A stretch of DNA of 64,000 bases from Plantago elongata (lineage: Eukaryota > Streptophyta > Magnoliopsida > Lamiales > Plantaginaceae): NCBI GenBank assembly GCA_036897095.1, contig JAYMSP010000106.1, positions 18,314 to 82,313 on the forward strand, written 5' to 3'. The stretch's first letter is position 1. Each line of letters begins with the position of its first letter. Shown here piece after piece: positions 11,411 to 24,627 of this stretch. A program made the position numbers and the translations under genes. A model generated the notes under the pieces. It saw only the letters and a list, made by a program, of their open reading frames with translations, did not search any database and had not been told where the DNA came from.

Positions 11411-12481
11411 TATGTGATTATATCCTTGCAATGCAATTACAAGAACCAAGTTGCACTCTGTAATCAATTATGACATTCTGGGAAATTTCCGTTTCTGGAA
11501 CAATGACTGGTTTCCATGTTGGCAGAATAAGAAATGAGTTGTATTATTCAGTTGCTGTTTTATTAGTTCAGACTTCAAATCCTTCTTCTGGGTTATATGA
11601 TATTTCACCATGTTTAATGTACATATTTGTCTCGCTCTCACTTAATTGTTCAAACAATTGTCTAGCTGCAACAGCGTAAAGCCACAAACAATATTTTTTA
11701 CTAGCCAATAACAAGATCAAATTCCAAAATTAATCGATAAATAGTTTCTGTCTTGAGCCTCTGTGGGAAACAAAAGAACAAGATGCACTAATTCTACCGG
11801 TATTCTTATCCAGTTCAATATTGTACTCGGTGTATGTACATACAAAAACATGGATGAACCTCAGCAACGAACTATTTTCAGTCCAATGCCTGCCACCGAT
11901 ATTGACCGGGATGTTTTTTCGTCTGAGAAGTTTGTGATTCATGGAAATTCCAGGGCTTTTGATGCTGCTGATGAGTTGAGTCCATCTTGATAGATGTTAG
12001 TTTCTTGTCTGTTAACTGTGAGGTACCTGGTTTGATAGTTTACTCTTGTTATCCGACATTGTGGTACATAATTCAGAATTTGCAAATATACTGCTTAGTT
12101 TTCGATCTAATTCATCTTGCGTATTCTTTCTTTCTGGTGAAGTACATACATTGTTATCGATAATTTGGAACTGCATCTGCTAAAGATCGATATCCGGAGA
12201 GACGTTGAATTGAGATTGTGTGCATTGGCATTCTGTATGAAGTGGCCTATTAACTGTACAAGTCTGCTTTCACCATTCTGTCTCTATTACCTGTGAATCG
12301 ATTGAAAGTGTTGCAAAAAGAATGGTGCAACCATAACTGAGTCAGTTCTAATACCTCAGGAGCACGAGTGATTTAAATCCTAACGAGGATATAGCTTTCA
12401 ACTCGACAAATAAAGCAAAAACAAGGAATGAACAGATTCCCAGTTCGATCTTTATAGCCCAATTAGTGTGGAAAGAGATTG
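11411..12481. other. Spacer holding the inverted fasciclin-end copy
   Basis: It holds the 3' UTR of the complex I gene, unexplained sequence to about 11900, then the inverted copy of the fasciclin 3' end (11907-12231) and the 3' flank of MSH3. No independent gene is seen. Confidence 0.5.
11907..12231 (+). pseudogene. Inverted copy of fasciclin gene 3' end
   Basis: On the plus strand it encodes DVFSSEKFVIHGNSRAF and so on to the same stop, then continues into the same 3' flank as the fasciclin gene at 99-423. There are about ten substitutions or small indels over ~325 bp. No part of the FAS1 domains upstream of this point is present, so it cannot encode a fasciclin protein. Confidence 0.9.
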
Positions 12482-15400
12482 TTACCTGTTTAATAATTTG
12501 CAAGCAAGGCCTTTAGCATGATTCAAGAAATGGGACCTCTTCGAAGCATCTTCTTCTATGGATGCGGCCTTTATGGTATTAAACAAATCCCTGTAATTAG
12601 TCTCGAGTTCTTCCAAGTTCTCAACTCGTGCTACTTGCATGCCGGACGGAGGTACACAGGGATCCATCTCAAAATCTTCTGGATTATTACCATGCACTGA
12701 TTCTCTCAAACTTTTAACTAGCAGCTTGCCTTTCTCATTTCTTTTTCTAGATATTTTCATTTCCAGTCTTGCTGCCATTGATATGGCACGTGCAATACAC
12801 GATGAAGGTAACTGCAATAATATGCAATCATGAGTAAAGCATAAAGTGATAAAACAAAGGTGTGGCCAAATGCCAAAATTGGTCAGAAAGACAAGACAGT
12901 AGGCAAAATCACTAAATCGGTTATATTGTTTCACTCATAGAACCTTACAAACTAAGAGATGTTTAGATAAAATGTTAAAAGAAGAACAGAGCTTACTTGT
13001 GCAAGCTGAGCAACTTTAAACCCAAAGCTTCTCTCTGATACACCAGGAACAAGTTTGTAAAGGTATATTACATCTTCGTGGTTCACAGTATCCATATGTT
13101 GATCTAAATCCAAGTCGATATCTTTCTTCTTCTGTGGTGTCAAATATGACACATGGTATGCTCCTATAGAGCCTGGGAATTCGTTTCTGATGTTAACTAT
13201 TTCTGGGTAATGGGTAACAAAGAGTGTCATACATCTTTTGTGCTCTAGCAGATAATGCAATGTAGCATAAGCGATTGCAACGCCATCATGAGTACTGGTG
13301 CCTCGGCCGAGTTCATCAATTATAACCAAGGAATGGGGTGAGCAATGCTGGAGAATATGAGATGCCTCACTTAATTCTTCTAAGAAGGTACTTCTTCCCA
13401 GCTGAATACTGTCAGAAGCTCCCATTCGTGTGTAAATGCCATCCAACACATGCAGTTTTGCAGATGATGCTGGCACATATGAACCAACCTAGAAGCAACA
13501 GATTCACAGATGTTTGGCATTATATACAATCATAGTCTATGCAAAAGAGGGACAAGAGAACAAACTAATGGGCCACAAAATGAGCAAATATAAAAACAAA
13601 CTAAGCGCCCTTTTCTTCTTTAAATTTAAAGGAACAAAAGTTCTTATAAAAGACTGAAATGGAATTTACCTGAGCCATGAGACTTATAAGAGCAACTTGG
13701 CGAATATAGCAGCTCTTCCCACCCATGTTGGGTCCAGTAACAATCTGACAGTACTCACCATTTTCATGCAAATTTGTGTCATTTGGGACAAAACTATCCT
13801 GTAATATGTTCTCCATAACCTGATCCAATTCAAGATCATGGCCAGCTAAGTTTAACAAATAAAGTAGAAAGAAATGAAAATGGTGAGGCAGGAGAAAGGG
13901 CCATACAGGATGCCGACCAGAAGAAATCTGGATTTGTACAGGTTCATGATCACCGATAAAAATGGGCCGCACATAGTTCTGCAGCCATTGAGCAGAAAAA
14001 GTTATCAGAACAAGCTATTTCAAAAGGCTGGCCATTTTAAAATGGCTCATGGGTCTGTAGTACCATAAAATAAATAACCTTTGTCCTTGAAAGCATGGCA
14101 AGAGAATACAGGCAATCCAACACAGCTAATGCTTGGACAGCAGCTTGAAACTCAGAATAATATCCACCAAATGTCTTCAAGAAACTACGCCATGTGGTAC
14201 GGCATGCAACAGAAAGCTCCTCCTTTGCCAGAGTTAGCTGGTCTAAAGCGCTTAGGACTTCAGGCGGGTGATAACGTACTGCTTTTTTTGTGCTATTGAC
14301 TTTGACCCAGCTCGAAGGTACTGTGACATCCAGAGGCAGCTACAAAAAAAGTAAATGTTTATCAGAATGCAAAATAATAGAACTACTGAACTATATAGAC
14401 ATCAATATTAAAAGGAAATTACCAGGTTACTTAATTGCAGACAATACTGATTCATAACAGTTGTCTGGCAAACAATAGGTCATGGGAAACTGGGGATATA
14501 AACTCAACTGCTTTGACTGATTTGAAGACCAAAAACGAGCACTACATTATTTAAGACCAACACCAAATGGTAATTTGCACAAGTCACAATTCTCAAATCT
14601 AGAGAATCTTAAGTGACATGAATAAACTTTTTACGCGATATCCTTTTGAAATGCAGCTTATACACGGAGACCAAAACAATGGAGGACAATGGATAGTGCA
14701 TGTTATAAGGATTATAATGCAAGTACTAAAGTTATATATCACTGGAGTACCTCTATCAAATGGGATATTCCAGAGACACTCATAAATTCAAGTCTGCTCA
14801 TCCGCAGCTGTTTGCGATATAGTCCAATCAATTGATTCAGCTGTTCCTCTGCAATGCCAGCTTTGGTCCTGGCAGCAGCTACCTGCATTACCGCAGCTTA
14901 ACAAAACAATGAATATCTAATTCTGAAGAGGTGGAAATAAAATATTTAAAAAAATCGGTCGAGCACAACAATGAGACAATCAACTGAACCTCTGGGAATC
15001 TTCCATCAGCAACAACAAAAAGATTAAGGAGATCTCGTTGATCAGCTGCTTCTTTGTTCAGTGCAGACAAAAGTCTCACTGCAGTATTGATAACACTGGA
15101 AGATGAAGCTGTCAATATCATTTTTCTAAGCAGAACCGAGTGCACAATTCTCACTTCTTGGAAATTGTTTTCACCATCTACTTCAACATGAAGTTGCCGA
15201 AGCTGCTTCCCGGCAACTAAGATAGCTTGAATGACTGAGATAAACTACACCATGATGCAACAGAAGGTTGTCATCGATATTCATGTAACTAGAATGACAC
15301 AGAAATAGCTTTAAATGGGACTGCAATTACTATAATTGGTGACAGAAGACCAACTTAACTGCGAGAAACTGACAACATCTATCACTACCTAGTTTTGGAA

Positions 15401-17800
15401 TTAAAAGAGCATATCCAATATAAATGTAGCTAAATGCAATTCAACAACAATAGACCACCAGCTCAAATTAGAATGCCGACTCAGTCTCATTTGAGCACCA
15501 TAATAGACACAATGACACAGTGGTTGAATTAGAATTACAGCAAAGATCATTATAAGGTGCTACATAAGCTAAATTTATATAAGCATTCACAGAGAAGGTA
15601 GAAAGTGTTATTCAAACATATAAGGTCATCCAGCACAAATTTAATTAGTCACCTCAGACGCTGTTGAGGTTCCATGAAAAATTCTTGTGATCCCACGTTG
15701 GACATCAGGTGACTTTGCCAATGTGATCAGAACCGATGATATGATATGGTGAATCTCAGGACTTCCAGATTTTCCTTCAGGGAAACTGGAATTCTGAGAA
15801 GCTTTGGGAGTTCCCATGGACTCCAAAATTTCAGAAACAGCATCTAATCGTGCATTTATCATATTTCTGTCTAATAAAGGACGAGTCACCTGCATGAAAA
15901 AACAGCCAACACACTAGTATAACAGGTAGCAGAGGGATGTACAAAACAACAACACTGATAGCATATAAATACATTTTACCCAGTGTCTAAAAAGCCTTGA
16001 ACCACATATTGTAACTGTATGATTCATGCATTGCAATAAGGAGCCACCCTCCGAGCTATCAGAATTATTACTCAGCACCTATGTGTGACAGAAGAGGTCA
16101 GAGACAGAATGTATCAGCTTGATATACAGTTACATATACATCAACTGTTTAAGTTTACCAACCTCTAGTTGTTGCAATGCATTGGCTGAAAGGGTCATCT
16201 CCATGCTGCTGGAGAAAGGTCTAAATGAAGCTCCCAAGCATAAAATTTTTTCTAAACCAAATTGTTTCAGATGCCGAATTGACAAAGCTAATGCCCGAAT
16301 AGCCAAGTCGGGCATTGCCATGATTCCCTTAACAAGGAGGGTAAGAACGGATAGGAGATTGATTAGCTTTTTCACTTGAACATAAAAGACAGAATACTGC
16401 ATGCATATTCTAATGACATCACGTGCACATTGTGAAGGGATTTATTTCCTTAATAAAATACTTCATAGAAAACATATTCACACCTCAACTGCCAAGTGAT
16501 TACTGCTTTGGGTTTCTGTCACCGTTAAGTTCTCTTGCTTGCCGTTTGGTAAGCTACTTTCAGTCAATTTCTCATACACTGACATAACTTCAGCTAAGGC
16601 ACCGCCATCACAAAAGGAGTCTTGTGAAGCATGCTCAACTCGAACATTTGAGGCTGGTCCAGCATATGCTAATAGCAGCTACAATAGGATGGGAAAGGTT
16701 CAGTGTTCCCAGCAAAAGAACATAATGCAAGAAATCATACGAACAAGCAATTGAATAACAAGCTATAGTGGTAAACAGACATATTTAGTAAGGATTAGCT
16801 ACCATGTCAAAATCATGGAGCACATAGTCACCTAAAGCCTAATTTTTCCATCCATTTCATTTTGATATCAATAATTACAAATTAGTAATACTTTTCTCAC
16901 ATGGCCAAACATTCAAACAACCTTTTGAGTCTGTTTCGACAACGGGTCCCCAAGAACCATCTCTTTAGGCCCCAAATTCAAAACCATAGCCTCCAACCCA
17001 CTCCTCATCACACCATCCTCAAACTCCGCATACATCACATCCCCCGTCGAAACCTCCACTCCTACAGCCCCAATCCTCACATCCACTCCACTCTCATCAC
17101 CCTTCTCCACAACACAAAACAAATAGCTACTACACTCCCCACACGTCTCCTCCCCGGCACCCCCCAAATCCTCCCCCGCCTCCAACGTCGCCTTCGTATA
17201 CAACGCCGACAAACCCCTCGTAAACGGGCCTACCCTATTCTCCCCGTGAGCCTTAATTGCCGCAGTCTCCGTCTGTTTCACCACACCAACCTTATAACCC
17301 TCACTCACTAGCCTCCTAACATGGAAATGCAACCTCACAGTCGGAATACTAGCTGTCAAAAAGCTACGATCCATGTGAGCATAAATCCCCAATACCCTAG
17401 CAGCATTTTCAGCATCTTTGCCAAAAAATCGAAACTTGTAACCAACCTCGATCATCAACAAAACATCCGGGTACTTTTCTTTGAGTTCCACCACTTGCTG
17501 CTCTAAAGGTGTGAACTTGGGCTTGGAATTGGAAGTGGAAGGGTGTGTGGAAGGCTCTAGAAGCTCGGAGGAAGGTTCGAGGAGCTTGCTGAGGAATTTC
17601 TGGTGGAGAGTAGGGTTGGATTTGGGAGATTCTGTGGTCTTGGGACGTTTGTTGGGAGAGAATTGGGAATTGCGGAGGCGTTTGGCGGAGGAGAAAGAAG
17701 CGGTGGTGGTGATTTTGGGAGGTGGGGTGGGTGGTGGTGATTGATTGGGTTGTTTTGGAGCGAAGAATCGGGAAATTACGAGCTGTTTCTGCTTACCCAT
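12482..17800 (-). CDS. MSH3: DNA mismatch repair protein MSH3
   Basis: Twelve exons: 17800-16922, 16678-16484, 16327-16163, 16078-15980, 15889-15653, 15244-14990, 14882-14751, 14339-14079, 13978-13907, 13819-13670, 13488-12997 and 12811-12482. Every one of them starts and ends in phase 0, giving 1088 aa (Arabidopsis MSH3 is about 1080). A PCNA-interacting box (Q6-L-V-I-S-R-F-F13) opens the protein. The mismatch-binding domain has the MSH3-type Tyr-Lys ([13 protein letters not shown]). The ATPase shows Walker A GPNMGGKS (about 794-801) and Walker [16 protein letters not shown] (Asp873-Glu874). MSH3 pairs with MSH2 as MutSbeta to repair insertion/deletion loops. Exon 3 uses a weak donor (GTTGGT), chosen because the in-frame alternative meets a stop. 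The last codons overlap a possible donor (AACAG/GTAAC), so an alternative C-terminus is possible. Confidence 0.95.
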
Positions 17801-19148
17801 GGCGGTTTCACGGTGGTTGTGCGGTGGCGAGGTTTTTATGGGGTTTGGCGCGAAGGTGGAGAAGAGAAGAGTCACATTTGTAGCAACATTCAGAAATCGT
17901 TTGTCGAATCTCGGTTTTGTTGTGTGTTTCGACTTTCGAATGACTGTTCTGGAACTCAGACCGTTCGGATTCTAAGTTTTTTTCAAATACGTATCAAATG
18001 GTTAGAATACTGGACGTGTAAGAATAAAACTAGTGTGGGCATTTGAACGGCACATTGTAAAATTTTCAATTTCGAATAATTTTATCCCGAAAATTTCAAT
18101 CTCAAAAATACCGTTTTCGTTTAGAATAAATTTTAAATTTTCATATTAAATTTCAAAATGGGATTGTGATTGATTTTAAATTCCAATTGATATTTTAAAT
18201 CCTAAATAAAATTTTATTTATATTTATATAAAATATATACATGTATATAAAATAGTGAAATCATTATAAATTAAAACTTAAGCATTTAATTTATTTTAAT
18301 AGTACAATATTTTTTAGATTGAAATTACTTATTTGCGTATAATTTTTATATCAGTCATGGATGTTCATTACTTTTGAAGTAAATTTAATATTAAAATTTT
18401 TTTATTGGTTTATTGTGAAATTATATGTATGATTGTGTTTGAAGTTCGAAACAAATATCTTATGTTGTCGATATTCGTTTAAGAATAATAGAAAACAACT
18501 CAATATTTAAAATGAATGATGAATATGCATTAGACTTATTTGGTATTCCGAAATTCCGCCCGAATTTCGAAGTCCAATCCCGAAAAATTCCAACTTTATT
18601 TTCGATGGGATTGAGATGTGAAATAACTGTCCCAATCCCAAATTTCCATTTTCGAACTCCCAAAGTCCCAATTTTTACGCACGACACATGTAGTTTTATT
18701 TACTCGTAATTCCGGTACTTTCACATTTTTGGATGCTTCTAAGTTATAATGCTAGATAACATTTACAATACAAAAATGTTCGTAATTCTATAAATTTACG
18801 ATGCAGTATGTATGTGTACAATGCTAAATGAATGTCCATACCACAGGATGGTCATGTTCGGATGTGTTTTGCAAACTTACAATACCACACGAATGCATAA
18901 ATCACGAGACCAATCATAATTTTTGGAGGAGAATAAATTATCGAAAAGAACTTAAAAAGGAAATAAATAAACCGCTCAATATAGTTAAATCGTGTAAGCC
19001 TTGCCGCACTAGAGCATTCTCCTCTCCCGTTCGTCGTTTCTACTCGTCAGTAAATATTCAGCTCAACGGAAAAAGCTCACAAAATCAAACAGAGAAAGAA
19101 GAAGAAGAATATAATCAGAAGCAGAAAACATCAATTTTACAGAAGAAA
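17801..19148. other. Divergent promoter region with a decayed element
   Basis: The spacer separates the divergent MSH3 and CFIm25 genes. From about 18030 to 18680 the sequence is AT-rich with TTTCGAA/CCCGAA-type words and roughly inverted ends (GTGTGGGCATTTGAACGG at left; CCCAAAGTCCC at right), as in a decayed hAT-like element, but boundaries and target duplication are unclear. The 19000-19148 part is the CFIm25 leader. Confidence 0.35.
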
Positions 19149-21202
<2,054 letters not shown>

Positions 21203-21504
21203 ATCCGCTTGCGATTTCATGGTGTGCAATATGAGTAGCAGCATCCTTCATTTTGGTTAATTTGGCAGGACATAGATTCAACTTCAGAGTACAACTCATG
21301 AGAAGACGTCGGCTTCAAATTAGGATATTACTATTGCTTTTAACTAGAATTCGTGTTTGTTCTATTTTGATGTGGTGTAACAACTGATTTTGGTGAGTTC
21401 CCTTTTAGATTTTAATCAGGATGCTTTGTTAGTTATATAACTTGTATGAAAAACATTTTCGATAATTGAATATTCTGTCCCCAACTTTCGAAACAATCCT
21501 ATAC

Positions 21505-21720
21505 TATTTGGCTTCTCCGAACTTCAAATCTTCAGTATGCCCCCAGGCTCAAACTCCTTATCAGCCTGTGTGATCTCTACACTGGGGATGCAAGATCATT
21601 AAAGATAACATCTTACACTTGACACTTCCAGGAATCAAATATCAACTTGATAGTGTCAGCAATGATAAATATTGCAGTAGAATAAGCACAACCAAGAATC
21701 AGTATTGCCTCTGTAGCATG
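21505..21720. repeat. Direct duplication, left copy
   Basis: It aligns with 23328-23582 in the same orientation. Shared words include ATGATAAATATTGCAGTAGA, TATCAACTTGA and ATCAGCCT. The two copies bracket the intact U3 gene and the broken peptide ORF. Confidence 0.7.
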
Positions 21721-21795
21721 AGAGAGCAAGCTAACTAAAGTTATGACCTTTTTTTTCTCGGTTCTACTTGCATCTGACTCTTGATCAGAGCTCAT
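21613..21795 (-). CDS. Unrecognised 60-aa ORF with one membrane segment
   Basis: The ORF encodes a hydrophilic start (SSDQESDASRTEKKK) and a hydrophobic stretch (about residues 28-53, ILILGCAYSTAIFIIADTI), then DSWKCQV. I do not recognise the family. Part of it (CAYSTAIFII) is repeated in frame at about 23520-23600 on the same strand, but that copy has lost the N-terminal part and runs on past the homologous stop. It may be a small membrane peptide or a fragment of a longer gene; the ORF is short enough to be chance. Confidence 0.3.
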   Translation of the reverse strand: MSSDQESDASRTEKKKVITLVSLLSHATEAILILGCAYSTAIFIIADTIKLIFDSWKCQV

Positions 21796-22304
21796 CCGGA
21801 TTCGACTATGACTTTACTTCTAAATCAAAGATTTACTCATATACGTCTCAGTAGATATACGTATGGGAATATTGCCAGCTTTCCAGATTTTTTTTATCAT
21901 TCCACTAGGATTCGTTGGAAGATGCAGATGCAGGCACATCATTAAAAGTACTGCAGAAAGTGTAGATTATGAACAGATTAAGAATCAGAACCAACTTCAG
22001 CTCCTTTTTGAAGAACTTCTTTAGAGTTCTTAACTATTCGAATGAATACGAACACAAGAAGTTGAATGCTGTTACACGACGCCTTGTTCCTTCAGGGCTA
22101 AATCGTCTGCACAACTGATTCAGGAACCAAATTTCAACTTCTTTAAACTTTCATGAAAATATAGGGGTTTTAAGTATTAAAGTCCATTTTTCATCTGTTG
22201 GTTCTTTTTTTCCTTATGTCAAGTGTCATTATTCATCATACTACATACGACTTAACATAAGAGAATGCTACTGCAAGCTAGTCATATAGTGGGTTTAAGA
22301 TGGT
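21796..22304. other. Spacer before the intact U3 gene
   Basis: I see no gene, RNA or repeat boundary here. Confidence 0.4.
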
Positions 22305-22394
22305 CCAGTAAAGGCCCAAATAGCCCATGCGAAGAGAAAAGAAAAGCAGAAATATCCCACATCTGTAGATAGCACAAAATAGAAGCAGTATATG
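22305..22394 (+). promoter_or_regulatory. Pol III-type U3 promoter (copy 1)
   Basis: The plant upstream sequence element ATCCCACATCT (22354-22364; consensus RTCCCACATCG) lies 24 nt before TATATG (22389-22394). This spacing is typical of Pol III-transcribed plant snRNA/U3 genes. Upstream, GGCCCA (22313-22318) and AGCCCA (22322-22327) are conserved in all three U3 copies in this window. Confidence 0.88.
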
Positions 22395-22418
22395 ACAATC
22401 GAAGCGAGAGTACATGTC

Positions 22419-22632
22419 ACGACCTTACTTGAACAGGATCTGTTCTATAGGATCGTACCTCTGCATCCTTGATTTCTAAGGAGACAGAAAACCAAGCCTA
22501 GTGGATGAACTATGGCTGCTCGACCAGAGCGTGATTAACAGCTCCGTTTGGCCCTATGAGTCACTCGGTGTAGTAGAGGATCGTTCTTGGTTAGCTACGG
22601 CTAGCCGGGGTGGTCTTGCAGCTGTCTGATAG
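22419..22632 (+). ncRNA. U3: U3 small nucleolar RNA, complete
   Basis: A 214-nt region matches plant U3 from ACGACCTTACTTGAACAGG to the 3' end CTGTCTGATAG. Box A lies at 22445-22462 (TCTATAGGATCGTACCTCT), box C' at about 22503-22510 (GGATGAAC), box B at 22527-22535 (GAGCGTGAT), box C at about 22575-22586 (AGAGGATCGTTC) and box D at 22624-22629 (GTCTGA). U3 guides early 18S rRNA processing by pairing with pre-rRNA. The promoter and terminator are both present, so this copy is likely functional. The hairpin after box A has two mismatched bases compared with the plant consensus as I recall it. Confidence 0.93.
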
Positions 22633-22638
22633 GCTCCC

Positions 22639-22645
22639 TTTTTTT
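22639..22645 (+). terminator. Pol III T-run after U3 copy 1
   Basis: Seven T residues begin 7 nt after the expected RNA 3' end, a standard Pol III terminator. Confidence 0.8.
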
Positions 22646-23081
22646 GCATTTGACTTAACTGATTCATATACCAAACTTTCAGCAATCCCGAAGTGTGCTT
22701 AGATGCTTGGTGGACTAGATAGTTTTAATCTTTTGTATCGTTCATTATTGATCACCACCGTCCTTAATATGTCGGTTGGATTTTCTGCACGGGCCATCTC
22801 AGGAGATTCTGCACAAACCTGTGCTACACAGAAACCATGTATAGTATGTAAATCTGTATGTCTTAACTCTTAATTTTGAGTAAGATGCAATTATTAGGCC
22901 TGAAAGTTCTTTGTACTTGGGTTTTCTGGTTTCTTAAATAAACTCTACCTGTTTTTATTCTCAACGCTGCTAATCCGTGCTGTATATAACTACAATACTG
23001 CAGATAGCTGATATCTACAACCTATTTTCTCCTGTAATCCTGTTCTTACAAATCTTTATCCAAGTTATTCTTTTCCACTAG

Positions 23082-23309
23082 ATGAAAATTCAAGCTATAT
23101 CGTTCATGTTTGTGGCCATCATGCTCATTCTTGCACAGGTTCTATCATCAGTTGCAGGCCTGCTTACCGCGTTGAATCTAAAGCACCAAGAGCACTGAGT
23201 AATAATAATGTCCACCCGAAGGCCTAGATATTGCAAACCCGGTCAAGGGAGGAGAGTTCCTCGTAACCCCATTAATCCACTCAACAACAGATGCACAAGA
23301 TTCAAGTGA
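23082..23309 (+). pseudogene. Secreted cationic peptide ORF (RALF-like?) with in-frame TGA
   Basis: The frame runs from ATG 23082 to TGA 23307-23309 (75 codons) and is broken only by TGA at 23196-23198. Before the break lies a clear signal peptide (MKIQAISFMFVAIMLILAQ, about residues 1-26). After it comes a basic two-cysteine segment (RRPRYCKPGQGRR...NPINPLNNRC). The layout and the C-PG...NP-NP---RC spacing recall short RALF-like hormones, but only two of the usual four cysteines are present, so the family call is tentative. No intron long enough could remove the TGA. It may be a recent pseudogene or a sequence error. Confidence 0.45.
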
Positions 23310-23327
23310 GTTCTTTACATGATAAGT

Positions 23328-23582
23328 TATGGCGTGTCTCTGAACTCAAAATCCTCAGTCTGCCTCCGACTGAAATTGTTATCAGCCTATGGGATCGATA
23401 ACTTAGAAATTGTCAAACTCGCAGAGGGATCATTTTAACTACACTGGCGATTTGATGCAAGATCAATAAAGACAACATCTGCTTACACATGACACTTTGG
23501 AATGAAGTATCAACTTGACAGGTCACCGATTCAACAATGATAAATATTGCAGTAGAATATGCACAGCACAAAATCAGCATAG
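23328..23582. repeat. Direct duplication, right copy
   Basis: It is the partner of 21505-21720. It shares ATGATAAATATTGCAGTAGA and flanking words, with several small indels, and begins just after the broken peptide ORF. Confidence 0.7.
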
Positions 23583-23991
23583 ACAATAATGCAAATTATT
23601 ATACCTATCATTTCTTCTGTTTAACAAGACGTTAAGTTCCTCAAACGGTGACAGGTACTCTTAGAACATTATGATCGTAGGCCGGGAGAACATAATGCAC
23701 CACAGAATGAAAATGGATTATTTGCACACATTATGATTGCAGTCCGAACATAATGCATAGAGAAAAATCTGCATAACATTCTGAAATAAATCGATACATA
23801 GTAGTCTCATCGATCAAAAAGTGAAGACAAATTAATCAAAACGAAGACGGCCTCACAGTTTATGGATGTAGGGAAAAGATCAATAATGTAGCTTGTTAGT
23901 CCATTCAAATAAATAGGAAGCGAAACTTCAAAATTACACAAAATGATAATGAAAATTGAAAAGTAAGGCAGTTGGGATGAAAGTTAAATTA
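23583..23991. other. Spacer, nothing recognised
   Basis: It is probably the 3' flank of the F-box relic; no feature is visible. Confidence 0.4.
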
Positions 23992-24627
23992 TCAAGCCGC
24001 AACACTAGGTGATACTAAGCTTTGGATGTAGACAGGGGTTCTGAACACATATGCTTCAGCTCCACTGTTTCTCGAGTTGCTCTTAACAGAATCTGTAACA
24101 GAATTAGTTTTGGGATCATAAACCACGAAAGTTAAGTTTGACACCGATTGTGCGAGCAACAGAATCTCACCCTTGGGAGTTATGGATACAAACCAAGGAC
24201 TTGCCAACTCCAAGGGATGGGGCATACGATCATAAGGAACAGTAGCCAGTTCTTCCCAACGCATATCGGACTTCAAAATCCAGACATCCATGTAAATCCC
24301 GTGATCCCAAGTCAGAAAAAGGTGCTCTTGATCTCCATATATCTTCATATGCCGAGACTCACAGCCACCTTCTGGCAGCTCAAGAATTCCAGGAACCTCG
24401 TTATTAAGATCAAAATAAACGAGGTATCTGCGTTCCTGGAATGTTTGATCATTCAACCCCCGGTGAGGAAATGTGTGATCATTCAACCAGTAAAGAACCC
24501 CATTCACCAACTCTCCTGCCCCGAAGCAGTAACACCAATGTTCGCATGTAAAGCTGTCACCTGCAACTATTTTCCACGATACGCTTTTTTGGCATAACCA
24601 TTGGAACGGAACAATTAAAACTCCGTT
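23992..24627 (-). pseudogene. F-box-associated domain relic, N-terminus missing
   Basis: An open frame from just inside a TAG at 24628-24630 to the stop at 23992 encodes about 210 residues. They resemble the C-terminal F-box-associated (FBA) domain: VNGVLYWLNDH, YLVYFDLNNEVPGILELPEGG, VWILKSDMRWEELATVPYD, VVYDPKTNSV. The F-box and first part of the domain are absent, and no ATG or upstream exon is visible before the AT-rich sequence at 24630. LNDHTF/LNDQTF is a small internal repeat. It is most likely a 5'-truncated gene copy; an undetected upstream exon cannot be excluded. Confidence 0.65.

Noticed and set aside
16901-17311. 136-codon plus-strand ORF opposite MSH3 exon 1
   Set aside because: It is a shadow of the strongly supported MSH3 coding exon, with low-complexity His/Pro/Arg composition.
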